The notes below the pieces were generated by a model. It did no database searches, was not told where the DNA came from, and saw only the letters and a program-made list of their open reading frames with translations. The position numbers were made by a program, and so were the translations under genes. 35,089 nucleotides of DNA from Candidatus Nanopelagicales bacterium (lineage in GTDB: Bacteria; Actinomycetota; Actinomycetes; S36-B12; CAIYMF01), in contig JAFIHG010000036.1 in the NCBI GenBank assembly GCA_017848795.1, forward strand, positions 1-35,089, written 5' to 3'. Of this stretch, positions 23,565 to 32,402 are shown piece by piece. Position 1 is the first letter of the stretch, and each line of letters starts with the position of its first letter.

Positions 23565-24752
23565 TCATCCGGTGACGCGCAGCAGCTCCCGGGCCGCGAC
23601 GATGCGCTGGATCTGGTTCGTGCCCTCGTAGATCTGGGTGATCTTGGCGTCCCGCATCATCCGCTCGACCGGATAGTCCTTGACGTACCCGTACCCGCCG
23701 ACGACCTGCACCGCGTCGGTCGTGACCGCCATCGCGGTGTCGGAGGCGACGCACTTGGCCGCGGCCCCGAAGTAGGTCAGGTCGGCGTCGCCGCGCTCGC
23801 TCTTGGCCGCCGCGACGTAGACCAGCTCGCGAGCGGCGGTCACCTTCATCGCCATGTCGGCGAGCAGGAACTGCAGGCCCTGGAAGTCGGCGATCGGTCG
23901 CCCGAACTGCTTGCGTTCCTTGGCGTATCCGACGGCGTAGTCGAGCGCGCCTTGCGCGATGCCGACCGCCTGGGCACCGATGGTGACGCGCGTGTGGTCG
24001 AGCGTCGCCATCGCGATCCGGAAGCCTTCTCCCACCTCGCCGATCCGGCGGCTGTCGGGGATCCGGACGCCGTCGAAGTACAGCTCGCAGGTCGGGCTGC
24101 CTTTGATCCCGAGCTTCTTCTCCGGCGCGCCGACGCTGAAGCCCTCGTCGTCGGCCTCCACGACGAACGCGGTGATGCCGCCCCGCGTGCGCTTGTCCGG
24201 ATCGGTCACGGCGAGCACGGTGTACAGCCGGGAGACGCCTGCGCCGGTGATCCAGCGTTTCGTCCCGTCGAGCACCCAGTCCTCGCCGTCGCGGACCGCG
24301 CGGGTGCGCATGCTGCCGGCGTCGCTGCCGGCTTCGGGTTCGGAGAGGGCGTAGCTGAACATCTCCTCGCCGCTCGCCAGTCGCGGCAGGTAGGTCTCAC
24401 GCAGCTGTTCGGTACCCGCGAGCAGCAGCGGCAGCGAGCCGAGCTTGTTCACCGCCGGGATCAGCGACGTGGCCGCGCACGCGCGCGCGACCTCCTCGAT
24501 GACGATGCAGGTCGCCAGGGCGTCGGCGCCGGCACCGCCGTACTGCTCCGGTACGTGGATCGCGTGCAGGTCGCTGCGTACGAGCGCGTCGTACACGTCC
24601 CACGGGAACTGCGCCGTGGCGTCGATCTCCGCGGCGCGCGGGGCGATCTTGTCGGCGACGAGCGCGCGCACGCTCTCCCGGAGCAGCTCGTGCTCCGCGG
24701 TCGGTCGGTAGAGGTCGAAATCCGGGTTGGCCGGGCTCCCCGTGCTGGACAC
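23565..24752 (-). CDS. Acyl-CoA dehydrogenase
   Basis: A 395-residue FAD enzyme of fatty-acid or branched-chain acyl-CoA oxidation that passes electrons to ETF. The FAD motif '[19 protein letters not shown]' and 'KRWITGAG' are intact. The C-terminal signature '[35 protein letters not shown]' includes the catalytic Glu376 in the usual position for short/medium-chain enzymes. GTG 24750-24752 follows GGAGGAA. Substrate chain length is not evident. It is divergent from the UDP-glucose dehydrogenase gene with an 86-base gap. Confidence 0.95.
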   Translation of the reverse strand: MSSTGSPANPDFDLYRPTAEHELLRESVRALVADKIAPRAAEIDATAQFPWDVYDALVRSDLHAIHVPEQYGGAGADALATCIVIEEVARACAATSLIPAVNKLGSLPLLLAGTEQLRETYLPRLASGEEMFSYALSEPEAGSDAGSMRTRAVRDGEDWVLDGTKRWITGAGVSRLYTVLAVTDPDKRTRGGITAFVVEADDEGFSVGAPEKKLGIKGSPTCELYFDGVRIPDSRRIGEVGEGFRIAMATLDHTRVTIGAQAVGIAQGALDYAVGYAKERKQFGRPIADFQGLQFLLADMAMKVTAARELVYVAAAKSERGDADLTYFGAAAKCVASDTAMAVTTDAVQVVGGYGYVKDYPVERMMRDAKITQIYEGTNQIQRIVAARELLRVTG

Positions 24753-24825
24753 ACTTCCTCCGTCGGCTCGCTCACCCGGCCGTCCCGGGCGGGCCCAGGC
24801 TACGCATGCGCTCCCCCGCGGCCCG

Positions 24826-24831
24826 TACCCT
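24826..24831 (+). promoter_or_regulatory. -10 box of the UDP-glucose dehydrogenase gene, leaderless
   Basis: TACCCT (TANNNT type) is followed by exactly seven bases and then GTG 24839. There is no Shine-Dalgarno between them, so a leaderless message is likely. Confidence 0.6.
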
Positions 24832-24838
24832 GACGCCC

Positions 24839-26194
24839 GTGACGCGTCCTGTTCTCTCGGTCATCGGCTGCGGCTACCTCGGCGCCGTGCACGCCACCGC
24901 GATGGCGGACCTCGGGTACGAGGTCATCGGCGTGGACGTCGACGAGGCGAAGATCAAGCAGTTGGCCGAGGGCACGGCGCCCTTCTACGAGCCGGGTCTG
25001 GACGAGCTGCTCCAGCGCGTCGAGGGCACCGGCCGCCTGCAGTTCACGACCTCGTTCGAGACGGCCGCCGAGCGCGCCGACGTGCACTTCCTGTGCGTGG
25101 GGACCCCGCAGCGCGCCGACTCCAACGCGGCCGACCTCACGTACGTCGATGCCGCTCTCGACACGTTGGCTCGACTGCTGACCCGCCCGACCCTGGTGGT
25201 CGGCAAGTCGACGGTGCCGGTCGGTACGGCCGAGCGTCTCGCGGCCCGCCTGGCCGAGCTCGCGCCGGTCGGCGCGGCGGCGCGCCTGGCGTGGAACCCC
25301 GAGTTCCTGCGTGAGGGTTTCGCGGTGCAGGACACACTCGCACCCGACCGGCTCGTGGTCGGGGTGAGCGATCCGCAGGACGCCGAGGTGCTGCGGAACG
25401 TGTACGAACCGGTGCTCGCCAAGGGCACGCCCTGGATCGTGACCGATCTGGCCACCGCGCAGCTGGTCAAGAGCGCAGCGAACGCGTTCCTCGCCACCAA
25501 GATCTCCTTCATCAACGCGATGGCCGAGCTCTGCGAGGCTTCCGGCGCGGACGTCGTCGCCCTCGCCGACGCGATCGGTCACGACCCGCGCATCGGCCGG
25601 CGGTTCCTGCAGGCCGGGCTGGGGTTCGGCGGTGGCTGCCTGCCCAAGGACATCCGCGGGTTCATGGCATGCGCCGACGAGCTCGGGGTGCAGGAGGCGC
25701 TCGGGTTCCTGCGAGAGGTCGACGACATCAACCTGCGCCGGCGCGCGCGGGCGCTGGCGCAGGCGCGCGCTCTGGTCGGGGGCGACCTCGCGGGCAAGGT
25801 CGTGACGGTCCTCGGCGCCGCGTTCAAGCCGGACAGCGACGACATCCGGGACTCGCCGGCGCTCGACGTCGCCCACATGCTGGCGCGCGAGGGTGCCGTC
25901 GTCCGGGTGACCGACCCGAAGGCGCTCGACAACGCGCGCCGCGTCGTGTCCGACGTCGAACTCGTCGCCGACCCGGTGCAGGCGTGCCGCGACGCGGACC
26001 TGGTCCTGCACCTGACCGAGTGGCGCGACTACCGCGCGCTCGACCCGGTGGCACTCAAGGCCGTCGTACGCCGGCCGCGGATACTCGACGGGCGCAACGC
26101 GCTCGAGCTGGCCGCGTGGGCGGCCGCCGGCTGGGAGGTCGCTGCGCTCGGTCGCCCGACGGTCGGCGGCACACCGCAACCTACGGTCTCGTAA
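24839..26194 (+). CDS. UDP-glucose/nucleotide-sugar 6-dehydrogenase
   Basis: A 451-residue NAD enzyme that oxidises UDP-glucose to UDP-glucuronate in two steps. The N-terminal Rossmann fold is '[31 protein letters not shown]'. '[14 protein letters not shown]' and '[13 protein letters not shown]' are the expected substrate-binding segments, and catalytic Cys267 lies in '[16 protein letters not shown]'. The C-terminal domain starts with '[21 protein letters not shown]'. I start at GTG 24839 from the TACCCT box and homology. Its TAA stop lies inside the palindrome at 26191-26214. UDP-ManNAc dehydrogenase is a less likely reading. Confidence 0.94.
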   Translation: MTRPVLSVIGCGYLGAVHATAMADLGYEVIGVDVDEAKIKQLAEGTAPFYEPGLDELLQRVEGTGRLQFTTSFETAAERADVHFLCVGTPQRADSNAADLTYVDAALDTLARLLTRPTLVVGKSTVPVGTAERLAARLAELAPVGAAARLAWNPEFLREGFAVQDTLAPDRLVVGVSDPQDAEVLRNVYEPVLAKGTPWIVTDLATAQLVKSAANAFLATKISFINAMAELCEASGADVVALADAIGHDPRIGRRFLQAGLGFGGGCLPKDIRGFMACADELGVQEALGFLREVDDINLRRRARALAQARALVGGDLAGKVVTVLGAAFKPDSDDIRDSPALDVAHMLAREGAVVRVTDPKALDNARRVVSDVELVADPVQACRDADLVLHLTEWRDYRALDPVALKAVVRRPRILDGRNALELAAWAAAGWEVAALGRPTVGGTPQPTVS

Positions 26195-26214
26195 CCTACG
26201 GCTCCGTAGGTTAC
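26178..26214. promoter_or_regulatory. Perfect 11+11 palindrome with extra half-site, operator of hemolysin III
   Basis: GTAACCTACGG (26191-26201), two bases, then CCGTAGGTTAC (26204-26214) is a perfect inverted repeat. A third half-site AACCTACGG stands at 26178-26186, one 15-base step before. The right arm runs into the -10 box TACGCT, and the left arm contains the stop of the upstream gene. The symmetry and position fit binding by a TetR-type repressor blocking transcription; no such regulator gene is in the window. Confidence 0.8.
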
Positions 26215-26217
26215 GCT
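26212..26217 (+). promoter_or_regulatory. -10 box of hemolysin III, leaderless
   Basis: TACGCT fits TANNNT and is followed by seven bases and GTG 26225, so the message probably starts at the start codon. The box overlaps the right arm of the palindrome. Confidence 0.65.
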
Positions 26218-26224
26218 GTGCGGT

Positions 26225-26902
26225 GTGACGCAGCCGACCGCACCGGCGACGTACGACCTCACGCGCCGGCCCCGGCTGCGGGGCTGGCTGCACGCCGGCA
26301 TGGTCCCGGCCACCGCAGCGGCCGGCGTGGTGCTGCTGCGCTGGTCCCCGTCCGGAGCGCGTACCGCGATCGCGGTCTACCTCGCCTCGGCCCTGCTGCT
26401 GTTCACGGTCAGCGCCATGTACCACCGGCGCTCGTGGGGCCCGCGGGTACATGCGGTGCTACGGCGCCTCGACCACTCCAACATCTTCCTGATCATCGCC
26501 GGCAGCTACACGCCGTTCGCGGTGCTGCTGCTCGATCCCGGACCGGCCCAGGTGCTGCTGTGGGTGGTGTGGGCCGGAGCGCTCGCGGGCGTCGCGTTCC
26601 GGGTCTGCTGGACCGGAGCGCCACGTTGGCTCTACGTGCCGGTCTACGTCGCTCTCGGTTGGACGGCGGTGTTCTTCCTGCCGGGCTTCCTGCGCGCGGG
26701 GGGCGCCGTGGTGCTGGTGCTCATCGCCGGAGGCGGCCTGCTGTACACGGTCGGTGGGATCATCTACGCGCTCAAGCGGCCCGACCCGTTCCCGCGGTGG
26801 TTCGGCTTCCACGAGCTGTTCCACGCCTTCACCCTCGGCGGCTTCGTCGCGCAGTTCACCGCGGTCGCGCTGGTCACCGCGGCGTACGCGACAACCCACT
26901 GA
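26225..26902 (+). CDS. Hemolysin III / PAQR (TrhA) family membrane protein
   Basis: A 225-residue protein with seven membrane helices. The PAQR metal-binding pattern is seen in 'TVSAMYHRR', 'RRLDHSNIFLIIAGSYTPFAVLLL' and 'FGFHELFHAFTLGGFVAQFTAVAL', which supply the three His of the Zn site. In bacteria these proteins (YqfA/TrhA) affect membrane lipid composition and fluidity; actual haemolysis is doubtful. The gene starts leaderless after a palindromic operator, suggesting control by a lipid-sensing repressor. It converges on the conserved protein at 26910 with 7 bases between stops. Confidence 0.93.
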   Translation: MTQPTAPATYDLTRRPRLRGWLHAGMVPATAAAGVVLLRWSPSGARTAIAVYLASALLLFTVSAMYHRRSWGPRVHAVLRRLDHSNIFLIIAGSYTPFAVLLLDPGPAQVLLWVVWAGALAGVAFRVCWTGAPRWLYVPVYVALGWTAVFFLPGFLRAGGAVVLVLIAGGGLLYTVGGIIYALKRPDPFPRWFGFHELFHAFTLGGFVAQFTAVALVTAAYATTH

Positions 26903-26909
26903 CAACCGC

Positions 26910-27419
26910 TCAGAGCTCGGGACCGGCCTCGCGGACCCGGCGCACGTCGGCCATCGCCTCCCGCAACCGCCCCAGCCACTCGTCGGCGTGCTCACCGACG
27001 AGCCGTACGCACCAGGCCAGCGCGTCGGAGCGGGAGCGCGCGACGCCGGACTCGACGAGCGTGTCGAGCACCAGCCGGTCCGGTTGGCGCAGCCGGGTCA
27101 TCACCGGGACCGAGAGCGTCGTGAACAGCTCGCGGTGCTCCCCCACGACGGCTCCCCAGGCGACCTTGCGCCCGGTGCGGTGCTCGAGCTCCCGGGCGAT
27201 GCGGATCCGCGCCTCCCGGGTGTCCTCCCGGAAGGCTTTGATCCGACCGGCGGCGGCGGCCCGCCGTTCGTGCTCGGACGCTCCCTCCTCGACGGGCGGT
27301 CCGCTCAGCCGTCCGACGACGGTGATCTCCTCCCGGTCGACCGTGACCTCCGGGGGACCCTCGAACCAGTCCTGCGGCAACCGCCCCGCCAACCATCCGC
27401 GAACGCTCTCCGTAGCCAT
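26910..27419 (-). CDS. Conserved actinobacterial protein of unknown function
   Basis: A 169-residue soluble protein. The start 'VRGWLAGRLPQDWFEGPPEVTVDREEITVVGRL' and the segment 'LFTTLSVPVMTRLRQPDRLVLDTLVESGVARSRSDALAWCVRLVGEHADEWL' are strongly conserved across Streptomyces and other actinobacteria as I remember them. The second part resembles a ribbon-helix-helix fold ('VARSRSDALAWCV'), so DNA binding is possible. No Shine-Dalgarno precedes ATG 27417-27419; instead two direct repeats lie immediately upstream. Function unknown. Confidence 0.8.
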   Translation of the reverse strand: MATESVRGWLAGRLPQDWFEGPPEVTVDREEITVVGRLSGPPVEEGASEHERRAAAAGRIKAFREDTREARIRIARELEHRTGRKVAWGAVVGEHRELFTTLSVPVMTRLRQPDRLVLDTLVESGVARSRSDALAWCVRLVGEHADEWLGRLREAMADVRRVREAGPEL

Positions 27420-27436
27420 GTAATGATGTAATCATC
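27420..27436 (-). promoter_or_regulatory. AT-rich direct repeats immediately upstream of the 26910-27419 gene
   Basis: On the minus strand ATTACATC is followed by ATTACATG, the last three bases being the start codon. The arms ATGAT..ATCAT also form a short inverted repeat with a 3-base centre. This AT-rich block in a GC-rich genome may be promoter and autoregulatory site of a leaderless gene. Confidence 0.4.
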
Positions 27437-27502
27437 GGCTTCGGCCGCCGGCAACGCCGCTACGCCGAGGGCGTACGGAACCCGTCCTGCGAGACTGCGC
27501 GG

Positions 27503-28012
27503 GTGGGCATTCTCCTGCGGGCCCAGCGCCCCGACGACCTTCCGTACCTGACCGGCGGCGAGAGTCCCTTCGACGACTTCGGCCCGGGGACGGCCCGTAC
27601 GCAGACCCGACCCGCCGACCCCGACGCCGCCGGCGCGCTGACGATCGTGACCGACGCCGGAGAGGTGGCCGGCGAGGTCAACTGGCACTGGCAGCAGTGG
27701 GGCCCGAACAGCGGCTCCCGCTGCCCGATGATCGGCATCTGGTTGCGCCCGGACCATCGCGGGCGCGGCGTGGGGCGCGCCGCGCAGGCCGAGCTGGTCG
27801 AGCTGCTCTTCCGGTACACGACGGCCAATCGCGTCGAGGCGCACACCGACGTCGAGAACCTCGCCGAGCAGCGCGCCCTCGAGGCCGCCGGGTTCCGACG
27901 CGAGGGAGTCACCCGGGGAGCGCAGTGGCGTGCCGGCCGGTACCGGGACGGCGTGCTCTACGCCGTCCTGCGCAGCGACCCCCGCCCCGCAGCGCCCGGC
28001 TCGTCGGAGTGA
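27503..28012 (+). CDS. GNAT-family N-acetyltransferase
   Basis: A 169-residue acetyltransferase. 'IGIWLRPDHRGRGVGRAAQAELVELLF' contains the acetyl-CoA pyrophosphate loop (R-G-R-G-V-G), followed by 'NRVEAHTDVENLAEQRALEAAGFRREGVTRGAQWRAGRYRDGVLYAVLR', typical of RimJ/RimL-type members. The substrate (protein N-terminus, antibiotic or other amine) is not evident. It starts at GTG 27503, divergent from the conserved gene with an 83-base gap. Confidence 0.9.
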   Translation: MGILLRAQRPDDLPYLTGGESPFDDFGPGTARTQTRPADPDAAGALTIVTDAGEVAGEVNWHWQQWGPNSGSRCPMIGIWLRPDHRGRGVGRAAQAELVELLFRYTTANRVEAHTDVENLAEQRALEAAGFRREGVTRGAQWRAGRYRDGVLYAVLRSDPRPAAPGSSE

Positions 28013-28018
28013 ATGCCG

Positions 28019-28033
28019 CCCGGTCTCGCCGGG
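28019..28033. terminator. Short stem-loop between convergent genes
   Basis: CCCGG-TCTCG-CCGGG in the 28-base gap between the GNAT stop and the phosphatase-fold gene stop. The position fits a bidirectional terminator; the stem is only 5 bp and has no T-run. Confidence 0.4.
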
Positions 28034-28040
28034 TGCGTCC

Positions 28041-29573
28041 TCACCGGTGCACGGCGAAGCGCACCGAGCCGACGTGCCGGTACTGGTCGGTCAGCAGGTA
28101 GTACGCGACGTACCGGCCGGCGGGCAGCGGCCAGTGCCGCTGCGTCGCGGCCGAGAACGTCATGGACCCGGCCACCGAGGGCGGGAGGACTCCCGAGTCG
28201 TGGCCGCCGGTGTAGCCCCACACCAGGTAGTCGTCCCGCTTGGGATCCGCCGCCTGCTGCCGGTAGACCCCGATCCAGTCCCAGCGGTTGGCCGGCCCAT
28301 GGTCCCAGCTGACCGTCACCGGCTGCCCCACGCGGTAGCGCCGCTCGTCGGTCCGCATCGCGACCGACGCGACCCGGGACCGCAGCCAGAACTCGTTGTC
28401 CGCCATCGTCTGCTGCTGATCGTCCTGCAGCCGCACCCGGTAGCCGCCCGGCGCCAGGCCCTGCGTGCGGATCGACACCGTCCCGTCGGGACCGTCCACC
28501 GCCAGCGTGCGGACGTCGTCACCGGTGTCGTCGGTCACGGTGAGCGCGGACGCGCCGAGGCCGTGGTAGCGCACCTGCAGCGTCTCGCCCTGGGTCAGCA
28601 TCCGGCTCGCGAGTCCCACCGTCGTCGGCAATGCGACCGGGGTGAGGCGCAGCTCGGAGAGGACCGCCCGGTGGTCGGAGGTCCAGCGCGGGAAGGGCAG
28701 GTCGACGCCGGCGCCGCCGCGCTCGCCGACCACGCGGCTGCTGACCACGTCGACCGCTCGCGCCGCATAGACGAAGTCGATCCGGTCGCCCGAGCCGTCC
28801 GGCTTCGCGCCCCAGGTGATCCCGGGTACGGCGCGCGGGTCGGGGTGCGCCGTACGGAAGGTGTCGCGCAACCCGGCCGCCAGCACCGCCTCGCTCACCG
28901 GCCACCGCATCACCCGGCTGACGCCCGGTCGGCGCCCGACCATCGCCGCGGTGTAGTCGAGGTGGGAGGGCTCGTTGAAGTCGCCGGTCAGCAGCACCGG
29001 TTGCCCGGCGGCGAGCAGCGGCCGGACCGGCGCGAGCAGCTTGCGCATGGAGGACAGCCGTACCTCCCGCTCGGAGGCGAGCACCGCCCGCGCCGGCTCG
29101 CCCTTGGCGAGCAGCCGCGGCCCGTAGCGCACCGAGTCGAGGTGGGCGTTGACGAACGGCACGACCAGTCCGGGCCGCACCTCGATGAGCGCGTACCGGC
29201 CCTGCGCGCCGGAGGGCTCCAGGATCGGGTACTTCGAGAGCAGCTGCAGACCGACGTTGTAGTACCGGTAGCCCGCGCGGGCGGCGATCCGCGGCAGCCG
29301 GTTGTAGGACTCCAGCACCCCGACCACGTCCGCATCGACCTGCCGGATCACCCGGTCGGTGCTGGCGGTGCCGCCGTACTCGACGTTGTAGACCAGTACC
29401 CGCAGGGTGAGCGGCTCCGCGAGCGGCGCGGCCGGCCCGGCGCCGCCCGTGGTGGCCGGTGTCGTCGCAGGCGGCGTCAGAGGCGGCGTGGGCGGGGCGG
29501 CGCTCTGCACCGTGCAGGCCGCGAGCAGGCCGGCACCGAGCAGCGCGCTGAGCAGTCGGCGGCGTACGCCCAT
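28041..29573 (-). CDS. Lipoprotein of the endonuclease/exonuclease/phosphatase (EEP) fold with C-terminal beta domain
   Basis: A 510-residue secreted protein. The signal ends in a lipobox 'LLAAC' with Cys20 as lipid anchor, then a Pro/Thr-rich linker. The EEP catalytic set is complete: Asn63 ('VYNVEYGG'), Glu88 ('GVLESYN'), 'NAHLD' (143-147), Asp198/Asn200 ('LTGDFNEPSHLD'), 'DRIDFVYA', and Asp300-His301 ('TSDHRAVLSEL'). It should be a Mg-dependent phosphodiesterase acting outside the cell on nucleic acid, lipid or sugar phosphate. Residues ~311-510 form two beta-rich domains; the last has 'GPANRWDWIGVYRQ...YLVWGYTGG..WPLPAGRYVAYYLL', similar to DWIG-type (SKICH-like) domains. Substrate unknown. 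Confidence 0.88.
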   Translation of the reverse strand: MGVRRRLLSALLGAGLLAACTVQSAAPPTPPLTPPATTPATTGGAGPAAPLAEPLTLRVLVYNVEYGGTASTDRVIRQVDADVVGVLESYNRLPRIAARAGYRYYNVGLQLLSKYPILEPSGAQGRYALIEVRPGLVVPFVNAHLDSVRYGPRLLAKGEPARAVLASEREVRLSSMRKLLAPVRPLLAAGQPVLLTGDFNEPSHLDYTAAMVGRRPGVSRVMRWPVSEAVLAAGLRDTFRTAHPDPRAVPGITWGAKPDGSGDRIDFVYAARAVDVVSSRVVGERGGAGVDLPFPRWTSDHRAVLSELRLTPVALPTTVGLASRMLTQGETLQVRYHGLGASALTVTDDTGDDVRTLAVDGPDGTVSIRTQGLAPGGYRVRLQDDQQQTMADNEFWLRSRVASVAMRTDERRYRVGQPVTVSWDHGPANRWDWIGVYRQQAADPKRDDYLVWGYTGGHDSGVLPPSVAGSMTFSAATQRHWPLPAGRYVAYYLLTDQYRHVGSVRFAVHR

Positions 29574-29615
29574 CTGGCGCTCCCGGGGCCCGAGCGATCC
29601 TGAACGAAGGTTCAG

Positions 29616-31658
29616 TCAGCGTACGGTGTCCGCGCGCGCTCCGTCCGGCGCACCGGCCAACTGCTCGGCGAGGGCCGCGGGCGCGGTCACCGGCGCGTCG
29701 CAGCTGAAGTGCCGGCAGACGTACGCGGTCGCCTCGCCGCCGAGCAGCACGCGACCGGCCAGCAGCGGCGCCCCACTGTCCGGCTCGCCCACCGAGACGA
29801 CGAGCCCGGGTGCCGGCGCGGCGAGCGCGACGCGGTGCAGCGCCGCGCGCGCCTGCGTGTCCGGGCCGACGACGGCGACCTCGCGCGGCCCGTCGAGCCA
29901 GGCCTCCAGCGTGGCGAGCGACCAGCCGGCGAACCGGGCCGGCAGCCGTCCGGCAACCGTGGCGAGCGCGTCCTCGGCCGCCGTGCGGTGGTGCTCGGAG
30001 CCGGTGAGCGCGGCGTACGACAGCAGCGCGTCGGCGAGCGCCGACCGCCCGGAGGGCGCGGCGGTGTCCGCCGGGTCCTGCGGGCGGATCACTAGCTGCT
30101 CCCCGTCGTGCGGGGTGTCGAAGAAGTCGCCGGACTGCGGGTCGCGGAAGTGCTCGAGCGCGGCGTCGAGCAGTAGTCCGGCCGCGGCGAGCCGACCGCG
30201 GTCGCCGGTCACCTGGTGCAGGGTCAGCAGTCCGGCGGCCAGGTCGGCGTAGTCCTCCAGCACCCCGCCGGCCGTCCCGGCGACGCCGTCGCGGGACACC
30301 CGGCGCAGCCGGCCGTCGTCCAGGTGCAGGTCGAGCAGCAGGTCGGCGCACCGGTCCGCTGCGCGGACCCAGTCCGGCTCGTCGAGCAGGGCGCCCGCCT
30401 CGGCCAGCGCGCTGATCGCGAGCCCGTTCCAGGCGGCAACGACCTTGTCGTCACGCGCCGGTTGCGGGCGGGCGGCGCGGGCGGCGTGCAGCGCGCTCCG
30501 CACCCGCGCCCAGCGGCCCGGATCGGTCGGGTCGGTGCGCAGCGTGAGCACCGACGTGCCGTGCTCGAACGTCCCTGTCGCGGTGACCCCGGTCAGCGCT
30601 GCCGCCCACTCGCCGTCCGCCACGCCGAGCACATCGGTCAGCTGCCCGGGCCGCCAGACGTACGTGGCGCCCTCGCTGCCATCGGTGTCGGCGTCGAGCG
30701 CGGAGGCGAACCCGCCTTCGGGCGTACGCAGGTCGGCGAGCAGGAACTGCGCCGTCTCCCGTGCGACCCGCCCCGCCAGCTCGCTGCCCGTCGTACGCCA
30801 CAGGTGCACGTAGGCGCGCAGCAGCAATGCGTTGTCGTACAACATCTTCTCGAAGTGCGGTACGGTCCACTGCGCATCGACGGAGTAACGGGCGAAACCA
30901 CCGGCGAGCTGGTCGTACATGCCGCCGCGGGCCATGCCCTCGCACGTACCCTCGACCATCCGCAGCGAGCGCGGGTCGCCGGTACGGGCGTGGTGGCGCA
31001 GCAGGAACTCCAGCACCATCGATGGAGGGAACTTCGGCGCCGTCGCGAACCCGCCGACCGCCTCGTCGTACTCCGCGGCGAGCTGCTCGACCGCCTTGTC
31101 GAGCAGCGGGACGACCGTGTCACGCTGCAGCGGGTCCCGCCCGGACGCCGCCTGCCGGGACTGCTCCGCCAGCGCGGCCCCGATGCGCTGCGCTGCGGTC
31201 GTGACCTCCTCGCGGTCGCGGTGCCATGCTTCGTCGATCGCCTGCAGCAGTTGACGGAACGAGGGCATGCCGTGCCGCGGCTCCGGCGGGTAGTACGTAC
31301 CGGCGTAGAACGGCTCGCCAGCCGGCGTCGCGAAGACCGTCATCGGCCAGCCGCCGCGCCCGGTGAGCGCCTGCGTGGCTGACATGTACACCGCGTCGAC
31401 GTCGGGGCGCTCCTCCCGGTCGACCTTGACGGCGACGAACCGGTCGTTCAGGTACGCAGCGACCGCGGGGTCCTCGAAGGACTCGTGCGCCATGACATGG
31501 CACCAATGGCAGGCCGCGTACCCGACCGAGATGAGGATCGGTGCATCGCGACGCTCCGCCTCGGCGAACGCTTCGGGTCCCCACTCCCACCAATCCACCG
31601 GATTCTCAGCATGTTGGAGCAAGTAGGGGCTGGTTGCGTTTGCGAGGCGGTTGGCCAT
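29616..31658 (-). CDS. DUF255 / YyaL-type thioredoxin-domain protein
   Basis: A 680-residue protein. The N-terminal thioredoxin-like domain begins '[35 protein letters not shown]' and has 'CHWC' (Cys50-x2-Cys53), then '[16 protein letters not shown]' and '[10 protein letters not shown]'. The rest is an (alpha/alpha) barrel similar to N-acylglucosamine epimerase/cellobiose epimerase ('[17 protein letters not shown]', '[17 protein letters not shown]'). This is the bacterial relative of spermatogenesis-associated protein 20; the reaction is unknown. ATG 31658 is preceded by GAGGAG. Confidence 0.94.
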   Translation of the reverse strand: MANRLANATSPYLLQHAENPVDWWEWGPEAFAEAERRDAPILISVGYAACHWCHVMAHESFEDPAVAAYLNDRFVAVKVDREERPDVDAVYMSATQALTGRGGWPMTVFATPAGEPFYAGTYYPPEPRHGMPSFRQLLQAIDEAWHRDREEVTTAAQRIGAALAEQSRQAASGRDPLQRDTVVPLLDKAVEQLAAEYDEAVGGFATAPKFPPSMVLEFLLRHHARTGDPRSLRMVEGTCEGMARGGMYDQLAGGFARYSVDAQWTVPHFEKMLYDNALLLRAYVHLWRTTGSELAGRVARETAQFLLADLRTPEGGFASALDADTDGSEGATYVWRPGQLTDVLGVADGEWAAALTGVTATGTFEHGTSVLTLRTDPTDPGRWARVRSALHAARAARPQPARDDKVVAAWNGLAISALAEAGALLDEPDWVRAADRCADLLLDLHLDDGRLRRVSRDGVAGTAGGVLEDYADLAAGLLTLHQVTGDRGRLAAAGLLLDAALEHFRDPQSGDFFDTPHDGEQLVIRPQDPADTAAPSGRSALADALLSYAALTGSEHHRTAAEDALATVAGRLPARFAGWSLATLEAWLDGPREVAVVGPDTQARAALHRVALAAPAPGLVVSVGEPDSGAPLLAGRVLLGGEATAYVCRHFSCDAPVTAPAALAEQLAGAPDGARADTVR

Positions 31659-31849
31659 TCCTGTGACTCCTCACGAGTGGCACGTGCGTCATATGGTCCA
31701 AATGAGACACGAGACTGATACATGAATCCGGTTCTGCGGAGTCCGACTCGACTCCTCCCCGTCCAGCCTAGGAGGGACGCCGGTAGCGTCGCCGCCACGA
31801 TGACGACCTTCTGACGCAGCGCGGGCGGGGCCCCGGTCCGCGTGATCCA

Positions 31850-32401
31850 TCAGGGCCGCAAGGCGGCGACCGACTCGACGAGGCCGTCACGTTCGAGCAT
31901 TGCCAGGACATCAGCGAACGTTGCCGGAGGGTTGCCTCGGGAGTCCGCTATCCGCTGAACCGCCCCGTAGACCGAGTCACGGCTCACGGCGATCTGATCG
32001 ACGATGAAGTCGTCGGCCGATTTAGCCTCAATATCCCACTTCTCCAGCACGTCGGGCGGAAAGTCCTTCAGGTTGTGCGTCACAATCACGCGGGCGCCTG
32101 CCTTGATCGCTGCCGCGAGCACGTGGCGGTCGCCGGGGTCCGGCAGGTCGACCGCGTCGACCAGGGCCTCGTAGCCCTTCACGAGGCAGTCGCGGACCGC
32201 GCCGTTCATGAGGTCGCGCGTGCGGCCCAGCCGCTGCGCATCGAGGTCGGGCCGATTCATGGCGAGGTTGCCGAAGACCTCATCGAGGATCTGGTCGGTC
32301 CACTTCGCCTGAACCAGTCCCGCTTGTGCGACGCGGATCAGCAGGTCTCGGAGCGTGCTCGGGTAAAGCACGTTGGCGTCGTAGAGAACGACGAACGACA
32401 C
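31850..32401 (-). CDS. PIN-domain toxin (VapC-like ribonuclease) of a toxin-antitoxin pair
   Basis: A 183-residue PIN-fold protein (PIN_3 type). The acidic metal-binding residues are Asp8 ('VLYDANVLYP'), Glu41, Asp91 ('DLPDPGDRHVLAAAI') and the Asn110/Asp113 pair in 'VTHNLKDF'. PIN toxins cut tRNA or mRNA to stop translation. The GTG start (32399-32401) is one base after the antitoxin stop, so translation is coupled. At 183 residues it is longer than classical VapC (about 130), with a C-terminal helical extension. Confidence 0.88.
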   Translation of the reverse strand: MSFVVLYDANVLYPSTLRDLLIRVAQAGLVQAKWTDQILDEVFGNLAMNRPDLDAQRLGRTRDLMNGAVRDCLVKGYEALVDAVDLPDPGDRHVLAAAIKAGARVIVTHNLKDFPPDVLEKWDIEAKSADDFIVDQIAVSRDSVYGAVQRIADSRGNPPATFADVLAMLERDGLVESVAALRP

Positions 32402-32402
32402 C

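Noticed and set aside
24800-26452. 550-codon minus-strand frame over UDP-glucose dehydrogenase
   Set aside because: Shadow of the real gene; composition is low-complexity and it crosses two unrelated genes.
31820-31842. GC-rich inverted segment after the PIN toxin as terminator
   Set aside because: Pairing is imperfect with no usable loop, so I could not support it as a defined feature.
31659-31849. Small gene in the spacer upstream of the DUF255 gene
   Set aside because: No frame with a ribosome site and plausible composition was found; only a promoter region is likely.
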